From Hymenobacter guriensis (lineage in GTDB: Bacteria > Bacteroidota > Bacteroidia > Cytophagales > Hymenobacteraceae): a DNA stretch of 64,000 nt. Position 1 is the stretch's first letter. Each line of letters begins with the position of its first letter. Under the pieces are notes generated by a model, which saw only the letters and a list, made by a program, of their open reading frames with translations, was not told the origin of the DNA and ran no database searches. The stretch spans positions 1-64,000 of the forward strand of contig NZ_JADWYK010000011.1 in assembly GCF_015773195.1 (NCBI RefSeq), read 5' to 3'. Below are positions 51,593 through 59,711 of this stretch, piece after piece. Made by a program: the position numbers and the translations under genes.

Positions 51593-53080
51593 TTACAGTG
51601 CCTTCTTGCGGGAGGCCTGGAACTTCTTGATCTGAGGGTCGATGATTTTCTTGTCGCCCACGACCACAATGGTCATGGCCTCGGGACGCACATACTTGCG
51701 GGCGGTTTCGCTCACTTGCTCAGGCGTCACAGCGTTGATGTTCTTTACCTGCTCGGTGAGGTAAGAATCAGGCAGGCCGTGCAGCTCCAGGGTGTTGAGC
51801 TGGCCGATGATGCCGCCGGGCGTGGAGTTGCGCAGCACAAACATGCCCGACTCGTAGTTCTGGATGCCTTTCAGCTCCTCGGCCGTGGGAGGAGTTTTCT
51901 GCAGGCGCTCAATCTCATACACAATTTCCTTAAGCGAGTTGCCGGTTTCCTGGGTGGTCACGTCGGCGTTCTGGCTCCAGTTGCCGGTGCGGTAGTGCGT
52001 TTCGAGGTAGCTGTAGGGCGAGTAGGTGTAGCCCTTGTCTTCCCGAATGTTGCGCGTGATGCGCGAGCCAAACGAGCCGCCCAGCAGGGAGTTCATCACC
52101 CGCGTCCGAATAAAGTCGGGGTGCGAGGGGTCCACAGTGGGCAGGCCGATGATGATGGTCGACTGCGGGGCGTTGGGCCGGTCGAGGGTGGTGATGTCGG
52201 GACGCGTCTGGGACTTGGCAATTTCGATGTGCGGGGCCGGGCCTTTGGGCATGCTCACCCAGGCTTTGGTAATGGCCTCGCGCACGGCGGCGTTGTCGAA
52301 CTTGCCGGCTACAAACACGGCCGTGCGCTGGGCGCCGAACTGCGTCTGGTAGAAGTTCTTCACCTGCGCCAGCGTGAGGGCATCAATTTCGGCGTCGGAA
52401 GGAATGGGCCGGCCGTAGGGGTGCGTGCCGTAAAGCGCGGCTGTGAACTTCTGGCGGGCCTGGGTGCCGGGCTGGGCGCGGGCCAGGGCCATCTGGCGCT
52501 TGAAGTCGGCTTTCACGCGGGCAAACTCACTTTCGGGCAGCGTGGGGTGTAGCACCACATCGGCCAGCACCGCCGACAGCTCGGGGGCAAACTCGCTCAG
52601 GCAGGAAGCATAAATCTGGGTCTGGTCCATGCCCACCGACACGCTCAGGTCGCCACCCATGCGGGCTACCTTGTCGGCCAGCTGCTGGGCTGAGAGCGTG
52701 GCGGTGCCTTCGCTGAGCAGCTTGCCCAGCAAATCGGCTACACCTACCTGACCGGCTTCCTCGTGCACGTTGCCGGCCTGAATAGCCACCATCATCGTCA
52801 CTTTGGGCACCTGGCCGTAAGGCACCAGCTTCGCCTTCAGCCCGTTGGAAAGCGTGAATTCTTCTTTAGCGGGCAGCGCGAAGTCGCGCGGGGTGCCGCC
52901 GGTAGGCGGGGTTTCGCGGGGCGTGGTGGCTACCGGCGCAGTCGCCGGAGTTGCCGCCGGTTTGGCGGGCGCCGCACCGGTAGTTTTGGTTTTGACCTTG
53001 ACTTTCGTCTGGGCCAGGGCGGCCGGGGCGGCGGCCGAAGCCAGGGCCACGCAGAGCAGCCCGTTTACTAGGATTTTCAT
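51593..53080 (-). CDS. M16 family protein, non-catalytic partner
   Basis: 495 residues with a signal peptide (ending ALAQ) and a long Lys/Ala/Pro/Thr linker (about 25-67). Two M16-type halves follow (FTLSNGLKAKLVPYGQVPKV; NVHEEAGQVGVADLLGKLL). The zinc motif HxxEH of active M16 enzymes is replaced by ADLLGKLLSE, so it cannot bind zinc in the usual way; the second half has RIREDKGYTYSPYS, the substrate-binding R/Y motif. It pairs with the active subunit encoded 12 bases upstream, as in the heterodimeric M16B proteases. Confidence 0.92.
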   Translation of the reverse strand: MKILVNGLLCVALASAAAPAALAQTKVKVKTKTTGAAPAKPAATPATAPVATTPRETPPTGGTPRDFALPAKEEFTLSNGLKAKLVPYGQVPKVTMMVAIQAGNVHEEAGQVGVADLLGKLLSEGTATLSAQQLADKVARMGGDLSVSVGMDQTQIYASCLSEFAPELSAVLADVVLHPTLPESEFARVKADFKRQMALARAQPGTQARQKFTAALYGTHPYGRPIPSDAEIDALTLAQVKNFYQTQFGAQRTAVFVAGKFDNAAVREAITKAWVSMPKGPAPHIEIAKSQTRPDITTLDRPNAPQSTIIIGLPTVDPSHPDFIRTRVMNSLLGGSFGSRITRNIREDKGYTYSPYSYLETHYRTGNWSQNADVTTQETGNSLKEIVYEIERLQKTPPTAEELKGIQNYESGMFVLRNSTPGGIIGQLNTLELHGLPDSYLTEQVKNINAVTPEQVSETARKYVRPEAMTIVVVGDKKIIDPQIKKFQASRKKAL

Positions 53081-53092
53081 GGCGTGGTTAGG

Positions 53093-54523
53093 TTAGCTTT
53101 TGGCCAGCGGGTTAACGATGAGCAAGGTGCGGTTGGTAGGCCGCAGGTACTCCTGCACGGCGCGCTGCATCACAGCGGGGGTTACTTTGCGGAACTCCGC
53201 CTCCAGCTCGTTGATGCGGGCGGGGTTATTATCAAACAAGGCAAACGACGCCAGCATATCGGCCCGGCCGAAGCCGGAAAGCTGGTCGTAGAGGTTGGAG
53301 CGCAGCTTTACTACGGCCAGGTCCAGGGTATTTTGGTCGATACCATCCTTCGCCAAGCGGCTGATTTCCTGATCGAGCACACTCACCACGGAGTCGGATT
53401 TTACGGTGTTGTCGTACACCAGGTCGCCCATCCACAGCATGGGGCCGGAGTAGTTGAAGGCGTTGCCAAGGTAGTTGATGCCCCCGCTCACGTTGTCGGT
53501 GAGGCCGCGCTTCTGCACCATGGCCTGGTAGAGGCGGGAGTCCTTGCCCTGCAACATAATCTGGTCGAGCAGGATGAGGGCGTAGTACTCCGGCGTGTTG
53601 CGGTCGGGCATGTGGTAGGCGAAGGCCAGAGCCGGCTTGGTGGCCAGCTTGTCGTCCTTGGTGAAGCGCTGTTCCTTTTCCTGCCGGGGCTCCGTAATGT
53701 CGGGCTTGGGCGGCTGGGTAGCGGCCGGAATGTTGGCGAAGTACTTTTCTATCCAGGCTTTGGCCTCGGCGGGCTCAAAGTCGCCCGTAATGGCCAGGGC
53801 CGCGTTGTTGGGCGCGTAGTAGGTTTTGAAGAAGGCCTGCGCGTCGGGCAGGGTAGCGGCGTCCAGGTCCTTCAGGTCGCCGTAGAAGTTGTGGGCGTTG
53901 TTCCAGTTTTTGTTGGCGTACTGGGGCATATCCAGCCACGGGAAGCCGCCGTAGGGCTGGTTGAGCACGTTCACGCGCACCTCGTTTTTCACTACGCCCT
54001 GCTGGTTGGTCAGGCTGGCCTGGTTGATGGCAAGGCCGCGCATCCGGTCGGCTTCGGCCCAGAGCATAGTTTCGAGCTTATGGGCGGGCACTATCTCGAA
54101 GTAGTTGGTGAAGTCGAAGCGGGTAGAGCCGTTGAGCGTGCCGCCGTTTTTCTGCACTAGCTGGATGAACTCCATCTTGCCCAGGTTCTGGGAACCTTGG
54201 AACATGAGGTGCTCAAACAAGTGGGCGTAGCCCGTCCGGTCGCGGGGCTCGTTGCGGAAGCCTACGTTGTAGTAGGCCGCCACCGTAGCCGTGGGCGCGG
54301 TATGGTCGGGCGAGAGGACCACCTTCAGGCCGTTGGGCAAGGTGTAGTACTCCACCGGAATCTGGAACGATGAGGCCGCCGGAGCCGCTGGTGTAGCTGC
54401 CGCCACCGGCGTTGGAGCGGGGGTATTCACAACGGATGCAGCCTTGGGGCTGCACGCGCCCAGCACAGCCAGCAGGGCTGCCGTGCCCCATACCGACCCA
54501 CGGTCGGATATGCGTGTTTTCAT
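53093..54523 (-). CDS. M16 family zinc peptidase, catalytic partner
   Basis: 476 residues with a lipoprotein-type signal (GACSPKAAS). The inverted zinc motif is HLFEHLMFQGS (about 111-121) with the distal glutamate in WAEADRM. The first M16 domain ends near 260, and a second, R/Y-poor domain follows. It forms a two-gene unit with the next gene (12-base gap) whose product supplies the R/Y motif. M16B pairs degrade peptides in the periplasm. This protein's Cys anchor suggests membrane attachment of the complex. Confidence 0.93.
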   Translation of the reverse strand: MKTRISDRGSVWGTAALLAVLGACSPKAASVVNTPAPTPVAAATPAAPAASSFQIPVEYYTLPNGLKVVLSPDHTAPTATVAAYYNVGFRNEPRDRTGYAHLFEHLMFQGSQNLGKMEFIQLVQKNGGTLNGSTRFDFTNYFEIVPAHKLETMLWAEADRMRGLAINQASLTNQQGVVKNEVRVNVLNQPYGGFPWLDMPQYANKNWNNAHNFYGDLKDLDAATLPDAQAFFKTYYAPNNAALAITGDFEPAEAKAWIEKYFANIPAATQPPKPDITEPRQEKEQRFTKDDKLATKPALAFAYHMPDRNTPEYYALILLDQIMLQGKDSRLYQAMVQKRGLTDNVSGGINYLGNAFNYSGPMLWMGDLVYDNTVKSDSVVSVLDQEISRLAKDGIDQNTLDLAVVKLRSNLYDQLSGFGRADMLASFALFDNNPARINELEAEFRKVTPAVMQRAVQEYLRPTNRTLLIVNPLAKS

Positions 54524-54615
54524 AGAAGAAAGGTTAGGGTGAACGATGCGTGGAAACTGGTCCTCAACCTACAAAATCTTCTACAAACGACCGGTAGTAT
54601 CCTACCTGTTAGGGT

Positions 54616-55950
54616 CTACTTCTCCACTTTGAGCGTGGCGGGGCGGCCGGTTAGCTCAAACATTTCGCCGTGGGGCACCATGGTTATCTGCCCAAACTCC
54701 CGAATCATCATCTTGTAGCTCTCCCCCACCGGCCGGATTTTACGGTCGAGGTCGTAGAGGCCGCAGGGGTTCACGGAGAGGCGCTTTTCGGCCAGACTGA
54801 TGTCCCAGTCGAGCTGATCCAGGAGGCTATACCACGTGAAGCCCACCACCGGCACGCCGTCCTGGCGGATGCGCTGCACGTTCACCCACTGCTTCCAGAG
54901 CCAGCACTCGGCATCTTTGGCGTTGAAGGTGTTGGTTTCGGTGTGCATGACGGGCTTGCGGTACCGCTCGTAGTACTGCTTGGTCATGGTGTACCAGCCC
55001 AGCACGTCCTCGGCCGCGCACCAGTTGCCATCGGGCTTGATAATCCGCTCATTGCGGCCGTAGTAGTCGTTGCCCATGATCTGGTAGCCGGGCGGCTCCC
55101 CGGCCATAAACCACTCCAGCTCGTCGCGTGTCAGGCCGTTGTCGAGGCAATAGAGCAGCACTTCCGAGTCGATAGTGTGGGCGTAGAGCAGGTCGAGGGA
55201 GAGAAACCGCAACTTGTTTTGCAACCGGATTTCGGGGCTTTGCACGGCGCGCATCTCGTGGATGTACTCCGCCGACTCACTTTGCACAATCACGCAGTCG
55301 GGCCGGTGCTTGGCTATCTGCTGGTTGCCCATGATGCTGGCCGCCGTAATGTGCTTCATAGCCGTGATGAAGGCGCGGTCGTCCTTGAGTTGCTCGTTCC
55401 AGATACCATCTTTTGCCGAGGCCCGGGCCGTCACGTAAATTTCGTTGACGGGCGTGTAGAACCGCACCCAGGGGTAGCGCCGGGCCACCGCCCCGCAGTA
55501 CTCGGCGAAATGCACCGGCAGCTCGGGGTTCTGAAAGTTGCCCACCCAATCGGGCACGCCAAAGTGCATCAGATCCAGAATGGGCGTGATGCCCAGGCGC
55601 CGGATTTCGGCCATGGCCTTATCGGCAAACTCCCAGTCGAACTGGCCAGGAGCTTTATGGATAAGGTAATAGGGCAGATTGTAGCGCAACACCTTCAGGC
55701 CCAGCTCCCGCACCAGCGCCAAGTCCTCCTGGTAGCGATTGTAGTGGTCGGTTTCGGCCAGCAAGTCGCGTCGGATGGTGCCATTGGCAATAGTAGGATA
55801 CGAGCATTCGATGCCGGTGGCAAACATAAAGTTGCCGGGCAAATTGGTGGGCAGCCCCGAGCCGTCGTGTCCTGCCGCCCCACCGTACTCGTCGCCCTCA
55901 TAAGAGCCGTGGCCGAAGTGCTGCTTGATATGGGAAAGAAAGGATTTCAT
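54616..55950 (-). CDS. Glycoside hydrolase family 1-like protein, second copy
   Basis: 444 residues, no signal peptide, with a Gly-rich N-terminus (about 1-38) and then a clan GH-A-like barrel: NFMFATGIECSYPTIANG, VRELGLKVLRYNLPYYLI, LDLMHFGVPDWV. The acid/base is in YTPVNEIYVTARAS and the nucleophile in PVMHTETNTFN; TWYSLLDQLDWDISL matches the late barrel. It shares its plan with the gene at 19-20 kb but only distantly. It starts 14 bases after the GMC oxidoreductase stop, so it probably belongs to the same transcript. Substrate unknown. Confidence 0.82.
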   Translation of the reverse strand: MKSFLSHIKQHFGHGSYEGDEYGGAAGHDGSGLPTNLPGNFMFATGIECSYPTIANGTIRRDLLAETDHYNRYQEDLALVRELGLKVLRYNLPYYLIHKAPGQFDWEFADKAMAEIRRLGITPILDLMHFGVPDWVGNFQNPELPVHFAEYCGAVARRYPWVRFYTPVNEIYVTARASAKDGIWNEQLKDDRAFITAMKHITAASIMGNQQIAKHRPDCVIVQSESAEYIHEMRAVQSPEIRLQNKLRFLSLDLLYAHTIDSEVLLYCLDNGLTRDELEWFMAGEPPGYQIMGNDYYGRNERIIKPDGNWCAAEDVLGWYTMTKQYYERYRKPVMHTETNTFNAKDAECWLWKQWVNVQRIRQDGVPVVGFTWYSLLDQLDWDISLAEKRLSVNPCGLYDLDRKIRPVGESYKMMIREFGQITMVPHGEMFELTGRPATLKVEK

Positions 55951-55964
55951 ACTGGGGCTGTTAG

Positions 55965-57644
55965 CTACCGCAGGCTGGCCAGAAACTTGTCGGCGGTGCG
56001 CAGGCTGAGGGCCATGATGGTAAGGGCCGGATTAACGCTGAGGGCGCTAGGAAACACGGAGTTGTCGCAGATGTAGAGGTTGGGCACGTCGAAGGCCCGG
56101 CCATCGGAGTTAACTACCGCGTCGTCGCCACTCAGGCCCATGCGTGCCGTGCCTATCACGTGGGCGTACCGCTCGAAGGCCCAGATGTCGGTGGCCCCGG
56201 CGGCTTCCCAGATCTGGCGCATCAGCTGCTCGGCGTGGCGGTTCATGCGCTGCTCGTTTTCCTGGGCCGTGAAGTGCAGACGTGGCTTGGGCAAGCCGCG
56301 CGCATCTTTCTCCTCGCTAAGCTCTAGGAAGTTGGCTTTGTGCGGCAGGCAGTCACCCAGGATGTTGATGCCGGCCACGTGGTTGTAGTTGCGCATGTAG
56401 TCGCGCAGGGCCTGCCCCCAGAGCTTGCGCTGGCGCACCATCTGAGTGGCAAACGTGACGGGCATCACGCCGATGCTCTGTAGCAAGTAGCCGCCCGCGA
56501 AGTCGGCGTTTTTGGGCCGGTGGGTGTCTTCGGAAATCAAGCCGCCCGGAATGCCTTTATAGGGGCGAATGTCTTCCGGGAACGTGCCCCATACCTGCAT
56601 GCCTGGGTGGGCCATGAAGTTCTTGCCCACGTGGCCGCTGCTGAGGGCCAGCTCGTTGAGCATGAGCAGGCGGGGCGTTTCTACGGCTCCGGCGCACAAA
56701 AACAGGTGGCGGCAAAGCTGGCGTACTGTCTGGCCGTGCTGCTCGTACACCACGCCCGTCACCCGGCCGGCGGCATCTCGCTCAATCTCCGTCACAAAGG
56801 CATCGGCCCTGATTTCGGCCCCATAGCTTTCGGCTAGGGGCAGAAAGGTGACGTCCATGCTGGCCTTGGCTCCGCGGTTGCAGCCGGCCTGGCAGAAGCC
56901 CCGGTTGGTGCAGGCTTCGCGCCAGCCTATTCCCTCCTGGTAATAGCGCGCCGACAGCGCCGCATTGGCCGCCGGTGAAGTCTGAATTCCTAGTTGTGCA
57001 CAGGCCCGCTGCATGAGCTGGGCCGCGCCGTTCAGGGGAAGCGGCGCCAATGGGTAGCCTTTGCGGCGGCCCGGGTTCCAGGGGTACGGCGTAGGCCCGC
57101 TGATGCCCAGGAAGTGTTCCAGCTCCTCATAGTAAGGCTCCAGTTCCTCGATGCCAAACGGCCAGTCGACGCCCTGGCCGAAGTCGCGGTGCAGGGTGAG
57201 GTCGTCGGCGTGGGCGCGGGGCGTGTAGGCAGTATAGTGCAGGGTGGAGCCGCCCACGCCGGTCCCAGAGTTGTTTTTGCCGAAGGCCACCGGGTTCTGT
57301 CCTGCCGACAGCCGCTCGTCGTTCCAGAACAGGAAGTTTTGGGCTTTTTCGTCGGTGGCGTAGTCGCGGGTCGGGTCGCGGCGGGGTCCGGCTTCCAGGG
57401 CCACCACTTTTAGGCCCGCCATGGCGAGGCGCGCCAGCAGCGGGGCCCCGCCCGCACCCGTGCCAATCACCACGCAGTCTACTATCTCCGTTAACTCAGG
57501 CAGCGGCGCGGGCTGTTCCAGTTCAGTTGGAGCTGTGGCTGGGGCGGCTTCGTTTTCGGCCAGAATAGCCTGCAACAGCGGGTCCTGAATTTCCGGCTTC
57601 ACCGGGTTCAAGACGCCTTCTTCCAGTACTTCTTCGTCGGGCAT
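55965..57644 (-). CDS. GMC oxidoreductase, FAD-dependent sugar/alcohol dehydrogenase large subunit
   Basis: 559 residues from ATG; longer frames reach back into the neighbouring gene. FAD motif GTGAGG 61-66 and GPRRDP, KNNSGTGVGGSTLHYTAY, and a late GMC signature HVIGTARMG / LYICDNSVFPSALSVNPALT. Three cysteines, C245-x5-C251-x3-C255 (CTNRGFCQAGC), repeat the spacing of the 3Fe-4S-binding cysteines in bacterial FAD glucose dehydrogenase. Together with the small subunit upstream this suggests a two- or three-part dehydrogenase of sugars or sugar acids. No signal peptide or cytochrome partner is encoded here. Confidence 0.88.
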   Translation of the reverse strand: MPDEEVLEEGVLNPVKPEIQDPLLQAILAENEAAPATAPTELEQPAPLPELTEIVDCVVIGTGAGGAPLLARLAMAGLKVVALEAGPRRDPTRDYATDEKAQNFLFWNDERLSAGQNPVAFGKNNSGTGVGGSTLHYTAYTPRAHADDLTLHRDFGQGVDWPFGIEELEPYYEELEHFLGISGPTPYPWNPGRRKGYPLAPLPLNGAAQLMQRACAQLGIQTSPAANAALSARYYQEGIGWREACTNRGFCQAGCNRGAKASMDVTFLPLAESYGAEIRADAFVTEIERDAAGRVTGVVYEQHGQTVRQLCRHLFLCAGAVETPRLLMLNELALSSGHVGKNFMAHPGMQVWGTFPEDIRPYKGIPGGLISEDTHRPKNADFAGGYLLQSIGVMPVTFATQMVRQRKLWGQALRDYMRNYNHVAGINILGDCLPHKANFLELSEEKDARGLPKPRLHFTAQENEQRMNRHAEQLMRQIWEAAGATDIWAFERYAHVIGTARMGLSGDDAVVNSDGRAFDVPNLYICDNSVFPSALSVNPALTIMALSLRTADKFLASLR

Positions 57645-57672
57645 GAGGGGTTCAATTAGTACGTAGTAAGTA

Positions 57673-58272
57673 TCACTTACTAACTGGTTTCGGCTCCCGA
57701 TCTTCTCGTTCGTTGAGGCCAATACGCTGCCAGCCCGGCACATCGGCCATGCCCACATAGCCGATTTCTTCCTGGACCAGCGGATGGGCGTAGTAGTTTT
57801 CGGTTAGCTCCGCCAGCAAATCCTCGAAAAAACGGTTTTGCGGAACGGTATTCCAGTTGTCGCCCAGCGCGGTGCCAGCGGCCACTTGCTTCAGCACTGC
57901 ATCTTGCTCAGCCTCACTCAGGTCTATAAACAGCTGCTGAAACTGCGCCTGTGCCGCTTGGTTGATGCCACCTAGCCCCAGCCGGAAGGCTTCCCGGTCG
58001 GGCGGCATAGCGTCATAGCGCCAACCGTCGGCCAAGCCTGCGGCCAGTCGTTTGTCAATGCCCGGCGCCAGCGCTATGGGCTCGTCTCGTTCCGGCTGCG
58101 GGAAGATGCGGGCCGCCACGGCTTCCAATAAGGCATACGTGGCAGGGTCAAAAAACTGCGGCTCGTAGCCAGTGGTTGAAACCAACCGGGCTTCCAGCGC
58201 TGCGCGAGTAGCGGGCGTTACGAGGTCGGTGGAGAGTAGGGCGCGCACGGTGCCTGCGGGATACTGCGGCAT
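57673..58272 (-). CDS. Gluconate 2-dehydrogenase subunit 3 family protein
   Basis: 199 residues: NTVPQNRFFEDLLAELTENYYAHPL and EEIGYVGMADVPGWQRIG are typical of the small subunit of gluconate/glucose dehydrogenases. FFDPATYALLEAVAARIFP near residues 40-58 is the other conserved region. In characterised systems this subunit carries the Tat signal that exports the complex; here the N-terminus (MPQYPAGTVRALLSTDL) has no signal. It lies 28 bases upstream of the GMC gene in the same unit. Confidence 0.88.
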   Translation of the reverse strand: MPQYPAGTVRALLSTDLVTPATRAALEARLVSTTGYEPQFFDPATYALLEAVAARIFPQPERDEPIALAPGIDKRLAAGLADGWRYDAMPPDREAFRLGLGGINQAAQAQFQQLFIDLSEAEQDAVLKQVAAGTALGDNWNTVPQNRFFEDLLAELTENYYAHPLVQEEIGYVGMADVPGWQRIGLNEREDREPKPVSK

Positions 58273-58348
58273 AGCAAAGAATAGTCAGCGGTAAGGACGA
58301 GCTTCTACAGTACCACCACGCTGGTTTAAAAGTTATTATATGGGCAAA

Positions 58349-58383
58349 AAGAAGTGCCTTTTCTCTTCGAAAAAGCACTTCTT
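58349..58383 (-). terminator. Terminator after the Lys-rich SDR gene
   Basis: A 9-base-pair AAGAAGTGC/GCACTTCTT stem continues into a TTTT/AAAA inner pair; on the minus strand it is followed by TTTTT. It is 24 bases past the SDR stop. Confidence 0.8.
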
Positions 58384-58406
58384 CTCAAGGCTAGCAAACT
58401 CGTAGG

Positions 58407-59390
58407 CTACTGGTCGCTGCTCAGCTTTCCGCCCGTGACGTGCACCAGGGAGCCGGTCATGAACGAGCCATCCTGGGAGGCCAGTAGCACGTAGGCCGGA
58501 GCCAGCTCCTCGGGCTGCCCGGGGCGGGCCAGCGCTACCTCGTAGCCGAACTTTTCGATTTCCTCCTGTGGCATGGTGCCGGGGATGTTGGGCGTCCAGA
58601 CCGGGCCGGGCACCACGCAGTTCACCCGGATGCCCCGCTCGCCCAGGTGCGTAGCCAGGCTTTTGGTGAAGGCATGAATGGCCGACTTGGTGGCCGTGTA
58701 ATCAATAAGCAGCGGGTTGCCGGTGAGGCCCACAATGCTGCCGGTGTTGATGATGCAGTCATCCTTGGTGAAGTGCGGCACGGCGGCCTGGGCCATCCAG
58801 ATATAGCCCAGGATGTTGGTATCGAAGGTGCGGCGAATCTGCTCTTCGGGAATGTCCTCAAACTTCTCCTGCGCCATCTGAAATGCCGCGTTGTTGACCA
58901 AGATGTTCAGCCCGCCTAGCTCGGCGCGGGTGCGGCGCACGGCCTGCCGACACTGCTCCGGGTCACGCACATCCAGCTGGAGCAGCAGGCACCGGCGCTG
59001 CTGGGCTTCTACCAGGCGCTTGGTTTCTTCGGCATCTACCTGGTTTTCGTTGAAAAGCACGGCCACGTGGGCCCCTTCCATGGCAAAAGCTACGGCCACG
59101 GCCCGACCAATTCCGGAGTCAGCCCCGGTGATAAGGGCAATCTTGTCCTGAAGCTTGCCGGCTGCCCGGTAGGTGCTGAAGTTCATGCCTGGTTGCAGCT
59201 TCATATCGGCTTGTTTGGCCGGATACGGCAGCTTCTGAGCGTTCTGCTTCATGTCCTTGGCGGTAGGGCGCTTCACGGGCTTGGGCGCTTCGGCCGAAGT
59301 CTTAGCGGCTTTTTTAGCGGCGGGCGTAGCGGCCGTTTTCGCGGGGCTGGCCGCGGTGGGCATCTTTGGGGAAGGTTTCTTGGCAGCCAT
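58407..59390 (-). CDS. SDR oxidoreductase with Lys/Ala-rich N-terminal tail
   Basis: 327 residues. The C-terminal 250 form a classical SDR: TGADSGIGRA near 89, LDVRDPEQC, NNAAFQMAQ, SIVGLTGNP with the catalytic serine region, and YTATKSAIHAF for Y-x3-K. The wording of the QAD region (LPYPAKQADMKLQPG) and active site is that of the general-stress SDRs related to B. subtilis YdaD/YhdF. The first 55 residues are almost only Ala, Lys, Pro, Thr and Ser, like the tails of histone H1-like proteins. The substrate is unknown. Confidence 0.9.
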   Translation of the reverse strand: MAAKKPSPKMPTAASPAKTAATPAAKKAAKTSAEAPKPVKRPTAKDMKQNAQKLPYPAKQADMKLQPGMNFSTYRAAGKLQDKIALITGADSGIGRAVAVAFAMEGAHVAVLFNENQVDAEETKRLVEAQQRRCLLLQLDVRDPEQCRQAVRRTRAELGGLNILVNNAAFQMAQEKFEDIPEEQIRRTFDTNILGYIWMAQAAVPHFTKDDCIINTGSIVGLTGNPLLIDYTATKSAIHAFTKSLATHLGERGIRVNCVVPGPVWTPNIPGTMPQEEIEKFGYEVALARPGQPEELAPAYVLLASQDGSFMTGSLVHVTGGKLSSDQ

Positions 59391-59711
59391 TGGAGCGCAG
59401 TCAGAGTGTATAGCTCAACCATACGCAGAAACCGGGCGGGCAGTCGGGCGGGGAAAGGCGGAAAGCCCGCATTTTTTCAGGAGCGCATAGGCCTCGGCCC
59501 AAAGGCAAACGCGGGGCGCTCCTACCCCTGCGCTTCTGCCCCCCCGGCCAAGCCTAGGGCGAAACGACATAGGCTTGGCAGGGTGCGTAAAGAGAACTAC
59601 AGGCACATAGCCCCCCGCACTCCTCAGTGGCTGGCAGCCAGTCATATCAGAAAAAGGCCCCTCCTGCCGGAGCAGAAAGGGCCTTTTGCCGTTGCCTGCC
59701 TAGTGCAACTG
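59391..59711. other. 321-base intergenic region without genes
   Basis: Separates the stress-type SDR and the ene-reductase gene, both on the minus strand. It contains the ene-reductase terminator and, presumably, the SDR promoter, for which no consensus box is seen. A 76-codon frame on the minus strand has no protein-like features and is not called. Confidence 0.5.
59652..59687 (-). terminator. Terminator after the ene-reductase gene
   Basis: AAAAGGCCC/GGGCCTTTT stem enclosing a smaller CTCC/GGAG hairpin, with T-runs. It is 25 bases past the stop. Confidence 0.75.

Noticed and set aside
54670-56076. 468-codon plus-strand frame across the second GH1-like gene
   Set aside because: Antisense shadow of a gene with clear barrel motifs.
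59415-59645. 76-codon minus-strand frame in the SDR/ene-reductase gap
   Set aside because: Composition unlike the neighbouring genes and no start context or family match.
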